Shown here piece by piece: positions 1-13,000 of a stretch of DNA of 64,000 nucleotides. The notes beneath the pieces are model-generated. The model did not search any database. It was not told the DNA's origin and saw only the letters and a list, made by a program, of their open reading frames with translations. The stretch covers positions 14,651,543-14,715,542 of the forward strand of contig NC_049981.1 in NCBI RefSeq assembly GCF_000003815.2, read 5' to 3'. Numbering within the stretch: position 1 is the stretch's first letter; each line of letters starts with the position of its first letter. Both the position numbers and the translations under genes were made by a program. The DNA comes from Branchiostoma floridae (lineage: Eukaryota > Chordata > Leptocardii > Amphioxiformes > Branchiostomatidae).

Positions 1-1437
1 TAGGTTTGCGCTCAGACCACCAAACTTCCAGCCTCGAGCTCACTAATTACCTCTGCTAGGTTCGGTTTCCGCTTGTTTTGCGCGTGTTTTGTGTGGCATC
101 TACGTAATTACTCAACTCATCTTACGGATCGCAATTCACATGTACTTGTCTTACATAAGTCATTACCGACGGTTCCCCTTATCCGTTACAGCCTGGACTT
201 ATCATAAGGTGAAATGAGCTGTGAGAAATTGAAAATGTTCTGCATAGTTTATGTTATATTATTTTTTAGCATGGAGTATCATAAATCACAGAGCCCACTG
301 AATAAAAAAAATGGGACTTTTCGTCTGATTTGTCTGATTTCAAGAAAGGAACCAAATTCAAGCCAATTTTTCTAGATATAGCTAACTCTAGTATTTGAGT
401 AGTATCTTATTACACTGTATGCCAATCACTGCCTATTGTCACATGTATGTTTCCTATGCTTTTACTAAATTTATGTACTTGCAATCATCTTTCGGGCATG
501 AAGTTGCACATAAACTTTCTATGATAAATATACAAGACAGTATAGCCATAGCTTACAATTTGTTATGTATTCTTTTATTTTGACATATTTAAGGAATGTG
601 GAATTATTATTCAACACTTCATTTTCTACATTTCGTACAGGAATGATGTGTTCTCATCTTTGCCGAAATTACAAAAGACACATAGTTTGATTACAACTAG
701 ATTTAACGAAAGCTAGCAAAGCATACTATTAGTTACACACGCTATAACAAGTGGTATAAACACATGATATACAATGTGTAACTACTATTGCTACTATTCA
801 TACACAGCTGTACACAAGTTTATAATCTAGATTAGGCTTTCTTCTTGAAAACAAGTCTCTGTCACTTCATATCATGTCATATCAAGGATAAATATGAGGT
901 GATTTGATACGTCAAGAGACCCGGTGCCAGAACATACTCTTAAGATGTGACAACTCTCACCATATGTACAGATTCAACTTCTTCTCGCTCCTTAAGACAT
1001 TTGTAGATATAAGGGCAGATAGAATCAATAATGTATGATTTATCTAATTGCATAAGGGAAATGGATTTTTCGTGTCATTTCAATGGCAGAAATTAGGGAA
1101 CATATCTTTTTATACAACCGAAGAGGACATTTCTCCCGTCTCAGTCGACGTCCACAATAAAGTGACGCTCATCCTTTTTATCTTATCTAGGTTACAAGTA
1201 ATACAATATTGGCAAATCATCTAATCCAGAGGAATGCGGTTATGCTAATACGTGGTAAATAACGTTAAATTTCTAAGATTTATGTTTGTATTTCTATTTT
1301 GTAGTTTGTAGTTGACCGAACGGACTTCGCTGTACATGTTATCAAATGTGTCAATAATGCTTTCTACCATAATCAAGATGTCACCTTTTGACTGCTTGAA
1401 TCTGCAAAGTCTGATGAACGTTATTGTTCAGTTCCAT
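1..1437. other. Intergenic, no gene seen
   Basis: AT-rich stretch downstream of the minus-strand GPCR gene. The short open frames here show no splice-compatible structure, domain or codon bias that would support a gene. It probably includes the 3' UTR of the neighbouring GPCR, but no clear minus-strand AATAAA directly follows its stop codon. Confidence 0.5.
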
Positions 1438-2571
1438 TTACGGGCTGAGATCGCCGTTTCCGTGGCCGGTGCAGAACAGCCGAATAACGCCGCGACGGAC
1501 CTCCCGCAGACGGAACCCGTAAATCACGGGGTTGACGGCGGAGTTCAAGACGATGAAAACAAACATCTGAGACAGTGAGACGGGGTTTCGAGGCAGTGTG
1601 GCCATCGTGACAGAAAATGGCATCCATCCCACCAGGAACACGACTGTGATGATGACGATGGTGATGGCGGATTTTCTGCTGACGCTCGACTGGGCGCCCA
1701 CAGCGGCTTCTTGTGCGGCGATGGCGTTCACGTGCTTCCACAGACACCAGAAGATGGCGAGGTTGAAATAGACGATTGCCGCCATCGGGATGAAAACGAA
1801 CACAAGGATGAGCACCACGTAGCTGAGAGGCAGCCCTCCCCCTATCCACAGACATCCTTCCTCCGTACGACTTGCGCAAAGCCTGCCGAAGTTGGGTAGC
1901 ATCGCCAACAGCAGTGACCACACCCACAGCACTATGATCGCAATCTTGCACTTGTCGTTGGTGACATTGTTAACGTAGCTCATGCCGTGGACGATGAACC
2001 AGTAGCGCTCAGCGGTCAAGGTCAGCAGACTGTAAGCGGAGGACAGTCCGGAGAGTAGAATCAACGTGAAGCGGAACCGTAGCATGGCGATGGACGGGGC
2101 GGTCTCGGTGCAGACGTAGTACAAGACCGAACTACCCACAAACAGGAAAGCTGCACCGGTCAAGACGTCGCTTGCTGCCAGGTTAGCCATGAGGAAATAG
2201 GCAGGCGTGTGGAACTGTTCATGTTTGATGATGGCTGTAAGCGGGAGGCTGTTTGCCACAACGGACCAAACGCCAAGACATATTGCAGCGTACACAGAAT
2301 CGACTCGTTGAGGGTACGCGTGCGATGTACCTTTTAGATCATTCTGTAAACATTCGGAGCCGTTGGAAGTGATGTTTTCTATCTCTCTGGTGATCAATGC
2401 CATGTCGGTGTGACGTCGACTATTCTCAGAAAAAGTGTTCCGCACTGTTGAGTCTTCGGGAGAGCCCGCACGAGTTTTGTTGAAATCTTCACTTGTCAAG
2501 TTGAAGTCGGATTCAGAGGCCGATGTTATCCCAGCGTGGCGAAGCGTAGCTATGCAAACAAGCAACGCCAC
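1438..2571 (-). CDS. Class A (rhodopsin-like) G-protein-coupled receptor, 377 aa, single exon
   Basis: A seven-helix membrane receptor encoded in one uninterrupted frame. Visible landmarks are Asn107 in TM1 (VVANS), Asp135 in TM2 (NLAASD), an ERY triplet at 188-190 ending TM3, Trp316/Pro318 in TM6 (GWMPF) and NPVIY at 347-351 in TM7. Cysteines in the second extracellular loop (232, 240) could form a loop disulfide. The first ~19 residues look like a signal peptide and are followed by four N-glycosylation sequons (residues 24, 31, 66, 70). Met57 is an alternative start. The NLAASD and ERY motifs resemble the melanocortin/EDG/cannabinoid/adenosine group, but the ligand cannot be told. The core motifs look intact, so the receptor is probably functional. 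It may have a non-coding upstream exon. Confidence 0.85.
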   Translation of the reverse strand: MALLVCIATLRHAGITSASESDFNLTSEDFNKTRAGSPEDSTVRNTFSENSRRHTDMALITREIENITSNGSECLQNDLKGTSHAYPQRVDSVYAAICLGVWSVVANSLPLTAIIKHEQFHTPAYFLMANLAASDVLTGAAFLFVGSSVLYYVCTETAPSIAMLRFRFTLILLSGLSSAYSLLTLTAERYWFIVHGMSYVNNVTNDKCKIAIIVLWVWSLLLAMLPNFGRLCASRTEEGCLWIGGGLPLSYVVLILVFVFIPMAAIVYFNLAIFWCLWKHVNAIAAQEAAVGAQSSVSRKSAITIVIITVVFLVGWMPFSVTMATLPRNPVSLSQMFVFIVLNSAVNPVIYGFRLREVRRGVIRLFCTGHGNGDLSP

Positions 2572-2969
2572 CCCATTGTAGTGTTCTCTGAAATCTCATT
2601 CCGATGACAAGAAGGTCAGGAAGCAGAACACCACTACAGCCACGACAAATGATATCTTCACGGTGAGCACCCCCATCGTCTGTCCGAAAGCACTAGTCCA
2701 GTAACGAGTTCGTTTGATCAGCTATGATATGCGACTTGACATCTTTGTTCATACACACGTTAGGGTCACAGGTGAAAATGGCCTGTGAAACCTATGCTTT
2801 ACAGTGGTATAATTAATTACGGTAAGGCCCGTGGAATAAAATACTGTGTTTCCGCATCCTTGGTTTCCGGTCAACCGACTGGCACTAGCACTACCGAACC
2901 TAGCCCGGTGGGCAGCCAAACATCAAAACATTAGCATGCCCAGGACAAAACGTACAAAACGTAAAATAA

Positions 2970-3187
2970 AATGTCAAAGGCCGGAACTTCTGGTGCAGTA
3001 CCACGAAAAGCCACCAGGATGCCAATAATACACCTTGACCTGCGTCGTCCCGAGACCCATATGCAGATATCATCACAATCCAACCAAAGGTTATGTTATA
3101 CTGATCACAAATATCCGGAACCACAAACACACAGACATACAGTAATACCAAAAACAATCCCCCCATTTCTTCATGGAGGTAAAAAAA
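2970..3187 (+). repeat. Degraded 3' end of the CTAGAG repeat family
   Basis: Sequence matching the 3' third of the elements at 6.5 and 12 kb: a 'gaacttctggtgcagtacca'-type block, then 'ccttgacctgcgtcgtcccg', a short CACA/GACA run, and the terminal hairpin arms cctcc...tcatggaggta at the right edge. The 5' part is missing, so this is a truncated old copy. Confidence 0.7.
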
Positions 3188-4058
3188 AAGGGATATTAAG
3201 AGACACGCCAAACGTACGTCTTTTAAGATGAGTATCGATTTTGCATGTTAACTTCCGACGAAATATGGAAAGAAAAAAATAGTATCATTCTTTCAAGGCG
3301 TAACCCGAAACACAGCATTGCTTTTAAATTTCCTAAGCATAATGACTAAAAGCTCTTCATAGCTTCTCAGGCAGACATGTCACTTTCATGTTAGTTATAC
3401 AACCTGGCAACATAATACCACGCTTGGCCTGAGATTAAACTAAACCACTCACATCTACCTTTAAGCGTCATGTGTTTTGTAAATAGAGTGATTAATCCAC
3501 TAGGATTGTGTGACTCGTCTCGATACAAGCACAGCACAGCGCAGCGCAGATCTCGAAAGCCTGTTTGTTTGTTGGCTTTTATTACTCTGTGACGGAATTT
3601 CCAATTTTTCGGCCGTCGGGGGATCCGACCCGCGGTGGGGCTGTTACCTCGGGTGTTACCAGAGGCGGCGGCAGGAAATTTCGTCGGGGGGGGGGGGGGG
3701 ACTTTTACTGAAAGAACACAGTTGAGCGATGATTCACTTTTTTCGCTGTAGCTGTTATATAATCGATGTAATAATTTTAGAAATCACCCAATATATTCCT
3801 GGTATTGTGGAAAGGCAATGTGGTTTCGGGTTTCGCTGGTTTACCATCATTGTTTTTGGTCACGCTCTTGCATTAGAGAGTCTGCAGGGGATGCCACCCA
3901 TAAGATGCACTTCCTGTGGCCTATATCTCTTGGTTGGCGTCTAGGGCTCGTTAAACCTCGCCAAATATCGCGAGAGCTGCAGTTACTCATCTTTGAAATA
4001 CCTGTCCGTTTACCTGTCTGTTGTTCGTGAGTCGAGCACGCGAAGTAGCCTTACGAAA

Positions 4059-7000
4059 ATGGTGTGGTTCATAATATTCTTTGTTATGATCGTGGCGGGT
4101 TTGGCTGCATACACATATCTCCTTAGTCAAGACAACGGCTTTGATCCTGGTAAGCTTGAAATCATCTTTTAAAAGTTCTAGATCTTTGTCTTTATATCTA
4201 TGCCTTTGGTAGAACCTTGTAGTACATGTAGTAGCAATTTGTAGGCATCCATCTGTCTCGGAAGACAACGGTAGACAGACAATAGTAGTAATACAAGAGG
4301 GATAACATATTTACTTAACATAGTACTGTATGTTATAACACATCTCCGATACTTGCACTTTTATGGTTGCAGGGTTCAGATTTGGTGTCTTTGTGCATAT
4401 TTAGGTTCGCGGATATATGTATTTTCGCGGTAGGGATAAAAATGAATGTCACGGTGGCTTTAAGTTCGCGGTTGAAACTGTCGTGCAGGGTTTTACTTTA
4501 AATGGTCGAGATTGTTTTAGGGCCACGATGAAGACAACATCTCGATAATCGTGAAAAATTTCCTTTTTATAGTCGCATACATTTTGAACAATGTACACCG
4601 GTGCGACCTGTTCTACAGCTCCAAACGCCCTTTGTCCAAACAAAGGACAACTAGGCGATTTCGGATGAAACTGTGCCGGGGGATGGATCATGCATGTAAT
4701 ACTAGTAGCAGGGGAATATAGCAGATAGAACAAAACTGCCTAATTTTCTTAAAAGGTTCTACAAACACAATATCAAGTTATAGCGAAAATTCGTTAATGA
4801 TTGTCCCACAGTCGGGACACATATACATGTACGTGCCCATCCCTAAGTACATAACAAGGCATAGTGACTGGCTTCTCTCCCCAAAGTGCATGTGAACGGT
4901 CCCCTGCCTCTGGGTATCACCTGAGGTTGTCTGTCTATAGTAGTCTACTTTTGGTTATACATTGTATCTTTGATGCACGTAAATCAGTCAGATATATCGC
5001 CAAGATGAGTCGCATGTTCCGAGTCGCATCCCAAGCAGCTAGTTTAGGTGAGAAAGTTCTTCCTGTATTTCATATACAAACCACTGTGTTCTTGTGTATC
5101 GTATACTAGTATTGCGTGTCCTTGATTGTGGTTCCATATTAAGACTAAGTGAAGGATTTGTGCCCCCCCCCCACATATGTACATGTATCCTTGTTTAGAT
5201 AATCCATGTGAAATAGTTGACACAATCCATATAAAATAACAAGTTTGTAGCATCCAGATAGACAGTTTATGTCAAAAGTCACGAGGACCAAACAAGGTGT
5301 GACCGACTATCATATGTTGCATAGTCTATCTACTGAAGTCGTTGTAATGTAGACAAAGTACAAGTATCACTCAGTATACGGATTGCTAAGGCAGAACTGG
5401 CAATTCATTTTCTCAGAGGTTGAATGACAAAGTATAATAACTAAAAGTATGCATATGAATGACTGAATGATCGAATAACACGAAACAGAAACGAACAAAG
5501 AAGAAAGTAACTAGAGTTCGGCGACCTCATACCTCCATGAAAATTTAGAGCTTTCGTAAATTTCATGCAATTGACTAAGACATTAACATAATTTATGCAT
5601 GGTGTTGTTCATCATTGACAAACATACACATGTCACAATTATAAAATTCCCATTATTAATCATAAAGCGGTTTTGCAATTTTTACATGAATTATGCAAAT
5701 AAGTTCCTCATTACCATATTTGGTATCTGCTTATATTCCACCTATCATAATTAACATGCGTTACATTTATTGAAGTCCAGTTATTGCAAACAATGGAATT
5801 ATACAAATTTCCTCATTAATTATGCAAATTAAGTCCTCACTTGCATAACATGTATATCATTATGAACATCTTTGCCTAAGGTACTCGCATGCCTAATATG
5901 ATACCAATCCGTCAATCCTTTCTGCAGTTATCCTCTTTGGAATGTCTTGACAAAAACGCCCCTGCAGTTCCCAAATTAGATGTTAGGGGGCTGAAACTTG
6001 CCTCACTTTGTCATGACGCTAAAAGCTATCTATCACCTAAATTTCAAGACCATATCACGCCCAAGACAAGAGATACATAGAAAAAACTGCTATGATTGAA
6101 TGTTGTCATTAATTATGCAAATTTGCTCCTATTTTGCATAATTAGTATTTCATTTTGTACAACATTGTCTGAGGTACCTACATACCAAAAATCATGAAAA
6201 TTCGTTGTTCCCTTCTTGAGTTATCCTCTTCAGAAGTTTTTGACAAAAATGCCCCTGCTATCCCAAAACTAGACGCTAGGGGGCCCAAACTTATGTCACT
6301 TCTTCCTGAGCACAAGAGCTATCTAATACTCAAATATCGTGACCATAGCATGTTCAGAACACCGAAATAGCAAAACCAGAAGTTGCGCTGCAGTACCAAG
6401 GGGAGCCGCTAGGGGGCCCCAAATCCAATCATTTCCAGCTTTCATCACACCCTACCAACACACCAAGTATGAAACCAATCCATCCGACCGTTCTTGAGTT
6501 ATCTTGTTTACACACAGACACACAGACACACACACAGACAAACGCAGGGTAAACTAGAGTTCGGCGACCTCATACCTCCATGAAAATTTAAAGCTTTCGT
6601 AAATTTCATGCAATTGACTAAGACATTGACATAATGTATGCATGGTGTTGTTAATCATTGACTAACGTTCACATGTCACAATTATAAAATTCCCATTATT
6701 AATCATAAAGAGGTTTTGCAATTTTTACATAAATTATGCAAATAAGTTCCTCATTACCATATTTGGTATCTGCTTATATTCCACCTATCATAATTAACAT
6801 GTGTTACATGTATTGAGGTCCAGTTATTGAAAACAATGGAACTGTACAATTTCCTCATTAATTATGCAAATTCAGTCATCATTTGCATAACATGTATATC
6901 ATTATGAACATCTTTGCCTAAGCTACCTGCATGCCTAAATGATGCCAATCCGTCGTTCCTTTCTGCAGTTATCCTCTTTGGAGTGTCTTGACAAAAACGC

Positions 7001-10000
7001 CCCTGCAGTTCCACAATTGAATGTTAGGGGACTGAAACTTGCCCCACTTTGTCATGACGCTAAAAGCTATCTACCACCCAAATGTCACGACCATATCACG
7101 TACGGGACAAGAGATACATTGAAAAAACTGCTATGATAGAATATTCTCATTAATTATGCAAATGTACTCCTATTTTGCATAATTAGTATTTTATCTTGTA
7201 CAACATTGTCTAAGGTACCTACATACCAAAAATCATGAAAATCCGCTATTCCCTTCTTGAGTTATCCTCGTCAGAAGTTTTTGACAAAAATGCCCCTGCT
7301 ATCCCAAAACTAGACGCTAGGGGGCCCAAACTCATGTCATTTTTTCCTGAGCACAAGAGCTATCTAATACTTAAAAATCTTGACCATAGCATGTTCAGAA
7401 CACCGAGATAGCAAAACCGGAAGTTGCGCTGCAGTACCAAGGTCACACACCAGGGGGCCCAAAATTGACCTTGACCTTCGTCTTCCCAACCCCTACCCGC
7501 ATACCAAATATCATCGTAGTCCATCAAGAGATTCTCAAGTTATGCTGACCACACTATGCGGACACACAGACACACACACACACACACACACAGACACACA
7601 CACAGACACACTCAAAACTATACCTCCATTTTTTCATGGAGGTAATAATGGGATATGGTGTGCTATCTCATTATTTCACTAATAGATACAATCTTCACTT
7701 CTAAACACCATACCGCCCGAAGAAACAGCAACAGAGGATAGCGATCTTCAGACAGATATAGAATGCAACACCCCGCGGCACTAGAATTAAAATCAAAACG
7801 TCTGTTATCATTATTACATATTCTGGCTCCAGCCTCTTGATCTCTTCAGTTGAGCGACATGTAAAATTGAAAGCACAAAGACATTGCAAACAATCTTAGT
7901 AGGTCTATATTGCATTTTTGCTGGAAAAGGTGTAGTTTTGCCGATGTACACACGGATAATATATCTAAGGTGAATGAACTCAGATTTGGGGCGATTGAAC
8001 TTGTGATGACAGAGGGCAGATCGCAGGGCAGCTGAAGACACGACGACAGCGTCACAGTGGTAAGACTGGTATGTTAACCTTTTAACAGGTACAGATTTAG
8101 ACAGAATAAACTTTTTTTTTTTTTTTTAATTTTTTTATTGCATTTCACAGAAAAGCACAGATTTACAGAAATCAAAAGAAATTACAAAAGTTGAAAGAAA
8201 GTACAAAACACAGACCACGGATCCAAAATAATATATCATAAAGGTGGAAATAAACGAACGAAGGCTACAGTGAAAAAAACATTTACAACAACTGGTATTC
8301 AATCATCTGAACATAGTTAAGGATAACAACGAGGATGGATACTACATGACANNNNNNNNNNNNNNNNNNNNNNNNNNNNNNNNNNNNNNNNNNNNNNNNN
8401 NNNNNNNNNNNNNNNNNNNNNNNNNNNNNNNNNNNNNNNNNNNNNNNNNNNNNNNNNNNNNNNNNNNNNNNNNNNNNNNNNNNNNNNNNNNNNNNNNNNN
8501 NNNNNNATATCTCTTTACATACGAAATGTAATGATGTACAAGTAGTTTTGGGTCTCTCTGTATGAAAATATAATGTTTGGCCACTAGAATTACCGAATTC
8601 TCGATGACATTACAATTTTCAGATATGTCACCTGAGATAACTGTCTGAAAGTCCAGATGTAAGGTTTTATTTACTATTGTTTTAAACCATATTTCTAAAT
8701 CTATCCAAAAAGTAACAACTCTAGGGCAGTCCCAGAATAAGTGTCTAATGGTCTCTACTTCCTCACAATGTGCACAGTTCGGGCTATTTAGAATTTTCCA
8801 GATGTGTAACATTTTCTTTGTGGCTAACAATCTGTGCAATATTTTATATTGAAAAATTCTTAGTTTCGGGCATATAGTCACAGCATAAACTAATCTAAAA
8901 ACCCATTTCCACGGGAAAATTGTATTAAATTCATCTTCCCAGCGTCTTTGTATGTTCAGTGGGTTTCTATTTTCTGATTGCAAAAAGGATGTATAGATAA
9001 TTTTGTTTATTTTAGTTGCCTTCAGCCATACGTAATTTGCTGTATGAGGTAAGATAGGGCCTATTACTGGTGTGTTGTCTAAAAGCTTTTTTTTCCAGTT
9101 TCGCGGTATTGCAGATAATATCTGATTGTACTCTAGCTTATCAAATGCTGTACCGAATTTAGCAAGAAGGCCATTGTAAGATAAAAAGCGTCCATTTGTA
9201 TCCAAAAGGTCATTAATGTAATAAATTCCATGTTTAAGAGGTTTTTCCCATATAATAGGCGTATTTTCGATTACGATACTTGAGTTGCACCATAAGAGTT
9301 GTGCTTGTATCTCTTTCAAAGTTTCAGGAGGTTTAAATTGGAAAGAAAGCCATGCTTTCAAAACATCTTTGAAAAAGGGATTAGGAGAGACAAGTAATCT
9401 AATAAAAACATTATTCATTTGATCAGTGGATATCTTTGTTGCGATATCCTTCCCCAAGGACAGTTGTAAGAACGGATACAAATATCTACTAAATATTACG
9501 GACGATGTACATAAGAAAGATTTGCGACTTGAATCTTGCTGGAAGAATATTCTTGGAACCCATGAAGCCTTACGGGTAAGGTCAAAAGAAGGTAGATGTA
9601 TTAATCCTAAACCTCCATTGTCATATGTATTGTAAAGGATTTTACGTTTAATTTTTTCAGGTTTACCATTCCATATGAATTTAAAAATTTTTTGCTCATA
9701 TGTTTGGAAAAAAGTTTTTCCGGGGGAAGGTAAAGACAAAAATAAGTGGGTAAATTGTGAGACCACAAGTGTATTAATGAGGGTAATCTTGCCATAAAGT
9801 GTCATGGGTAACATTCTCCAAGGTTGGAGAGTTCTGTCAACTTTAGTTAATCTATCTTGATAATTGTCTGTAAGTTTATTTATGTCTCCGGTGATCCCAA
9901 CTCCGAGCATTTTTACCGGTCCATTTGTCCATATTATAGGGAGATTACATGGCAAGGTAAAGTTAGTATTCCTTAAAGTTCCTATTCTTAGAATTTGGCA

Positions 10001-13000
10001 TTTTTTGTAGTTTGGTACCAATCCAGAGATTTTTGAAAAATTATTTAAGTCATTTGTTAGGGTAAAGAGAGATGGTAATGTCGGCTTCAAAGGGAAATTT
10101 GAGTCGTCGGCAAATTGGGATACCTTAATTTCCACTCCATGCATCGTTAATCCTTCTATTGTGTTGTTTGATCTAATTTTCGTGGCCAGGAGTTCTACAC
10201 ATAAAATAAAGAGATACGGCGAGAGCGGGCAACCTTGTCGAACACCACGCAATAGCGAAAAGGGGGCTGAAATATAACCATTATTTATCACTCTACTTGT
10301 AATGTCTTTATAGAGAACAGAAACCCAGCTAATAAATGATTGTCCGAAACCATAAAATTCTAAAGTCCTAAACATGAAATCCCATCGAAGCTTGTCAAAC
10401 GCCTTTTCAAAGTCTGCTATGAAAATCATACCTGGTAATCTTTCATTTTCATAGTATTGAATAATTTCAAGAATTTGACAGATGTTTTCACCAATAAATC
10501 TGTTTTGTAAAAATCCACTTTGATCTTTATTTATTAGACTCGCAATAACATTTCTCATCCTAAGTGAAATTACTTTTGATAGAATGCGTNNNNNNNNNNN
10601 NNNNNNNNNNNNNNNNNNNNNNNNNNNNNNNNNNNNNNNNNNNNNNNNNNNNNNNNNNNNNNNNNNNNNNNNNNNNNNNNNNNNNNNNNATGATAGGCCG
10701 CGGCTTTGCCTTATCACCAACTTTGACTCTGCCGAGACGGTGAACCCGCTGGAACTTCATTTTCCGGACTGTTTCTTCTGGTATTTTGCAATTGTGAATC
10801 AGGATTTGTGTCACAAGTTTTTCTGTTTGATGCGGCTTTTCATCGATTTGTTCATTAATGTTATGAAAAAGGAGATTTTCTCTCCTAGATTGGGCCTCTA
10901 GGTGTACTTGTTTATATTGAGTTGTTACCTTGTCTTTTTCATACTTCTCCTGTTTATCTTCATAGGCTTTCAGCTTTGTTGACACAGTTTTCAGTTCTTT
11001 CTTTAGGTCTTCAACTTCATCTTGGAAATGTTGGCACGTTTTTGCAAGGTTGACTATTTGCAGGGCATCGCGATTGACTTGGCTTTTTAGATCATCTAAT
11101 TGTTTTGTGATTTTCTGCAACAGACCTTTAATGTCTTTTCCGAGACCACATGACTTACAGGATTTGTCCGAGCCGATTTCGCTGGACAAAACATCTTGTG
11201 GTTCATCATCAGTCTGCGATCCTGTTGAGCTGTACTTTCGTTTTTTTGTCTGTTCTGTTTTCTTACTCAGTGGAGACCCATTGGTCTTGTGACGAGGCAT
11301 GGTAAAGTAAAAGGACTTACCCCAGGTGAACGAAAGTGCACATCGTAACAACTCAGAAAGGTAGACAGAAGATCAAGTGTTCCTTTCCTTAGCTTTCTTT
11401 CAAGACTCTCTTGGCTCGTCAGCTTGCGTTCGTCGGCTGCAAAAATACAACAACAAGGGAACAGCAGCGAGAGGGAAGACAAATCTCTCACATCCAGTCT
11501 GCAGAATGTTGTTTCTCTTGGTAAAATAGAAATTCTGAAATACAGGAAACTTACCAGCAAGGGCCCCTGGTTAGGAGGCCCGCTGCTGTGTCTTCGCTCA
11601 CTATGTTCACAGTGCGCATTCCGGCATGCCTCAGAATAAACTTTGTTGAAGTGTTATTCTTTCCAACTGTTCCCAGCCAGACCCCTCTAGACTACTCATG
11701 CAGTCGCCATAGCAACCAAATCTGAATTCTATAGTTAATAAGTCAAAACACGGCCAGACAAAAGCAGATATCATTTGTTGGTTTACTGTATATTGTCTGC
11801 TGTACAGAAAACCAACAGATTGGGCATCCACGATAGAAGTTAACAAACATTTTTTCTGACCAAAGAGCACGTTGGACGTTTCACACACTTCAGTGTCATT
11901 GTGAGTGTCCTGAGTCCTGTAACCAGGAGAATCAAAGTTAGCACACTTCTTGTCCTTTAAACACCGTGAAATAGCGGGTTGAAATAGTAAATAACAGTTA
12001 AAACCTATCCTTTCTGCCTCTTACTAGTAAAACTAGAGTTCGGCGACCTCATACCTCCATGAAAATTTAAAGCTTTCGTAAATTTCATGCAATTGACTAA
12101 AACATTAACATAATGTATGCATGGTGTTGTTAATCATTGACTAACGTTCACATGTCACAATTATAAAATTCCCATTATTAATCATAAAGAGGTTTTGCAA
12201 TTTTTACATAAATTATGCAAATAAGTTCCTCATTACCATATTTGGTATCTGCTTATATTCCACCTATCATAATTAACATGTGTTACATGTATTGAGGTCC
12301 AGTTATTGAAAACAATGGAACTGTACAATTTCCTCATTAATTATGCAAATTCAGTCATCATTTGCATAACATGTATATCATTATGAACATCTTTGCCTAA
12401 GCTACCTGCATGCCTAAAATGATGCCAATCCGTCGTTCCTTTCTGCAGTTATCCTCTTTGGAGTGTCTTGACAAAAACGCCCCTGCAGTTCCACAATTGA
12501 ATGTTAGGGGACTGAAACTTGCCCCACTTTGTCATGACGCTAAAAGCTATCTACCACCCAAATGTCACGACCATATCACGTACGGGACAAGAGATACATT
12601 GAAAAAACTGCTATGATAGAATATTCTCATTGATTGATTGATTGATCTTATAGGGTAGTCCCTTCAGTCTAGATGACTGATTTCCAAGGGAGCCCTGAAC
12701 ATGTTCGCACATTAATTATGCAAATGTACTCCTATTTTGCATAATTAGTATTTTATCTTGTACAACATTGTCTAAGGTACCTACATACCAAAAATCATGA
12801 AAATCCGCTATTCCCTTCTTGAGTTATCCTCGTCAGAAGTTTTTGACAAAAATGCCCCTGCTATCCCAAAACTAGACGCTAGGGGGCCCAAACTCATGTC
12901 ATTTTTTCCTGAGCACAAGAGCTATCTAATACTTAAAAATCTTGACCATAGCATGTTCAGAACACCGAGATAGCAAAACCGGAAGTTGCGCTGCAGTACC

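Larger units (their letters stand above)
8102..11644 (-). mobile_element. L1/Tx1-like LINE with 13-bp target-site duplications
   Basis: The element reads on the minus strand from about 11631 to a poly(A) tail (T-run at 8112-8126). The 13-mer cagaataaacttt occurs at 8102-8114 and again at 11632-11644, bracketing the element as a target-site duplication, as expected for target-primed reverse transcription. It carries an ORF1 (coiled coil plus RRM-like start) and a long open ORF2. Two N runs interrupt it; the one between ORF1 and the reverse transcriptase hides the endonuclease region, so the true element is longer than the 3.5 kb shown. It sits antisense in intron 1 of the SDR gene. Confidence 0.88.

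Noticed and set aside
1421..1951. 176-codon minus-strand frame overlapping the first GPCR
   Set aside because: Shadow frame of the GPCR in another register; only the 377-aa frame has seven helices and class A motifs.
8342..10720. A single 792-codon protein spanning both N runs
   Set aside because: The frame across N is arbitrary; only the segment between the gaps (8507-10589) can be read as LINE ORF2.
11267..11560. 97-codon minus-strand frame upstream of LINE ORF1
   Set aside because: Lies in the LINE 5' UTR and overlaps ORF1 in another frame, without coiled-coil or other features.
5889..12616. About 62-68-codon open frames in repeat copies (MPNMIPIRQS..., MMPIRRSFLQ...)
   Set aside because: They fall inside the CTAGAG elements, differ by start and length between copies, and have no domain; stop-free by chance.
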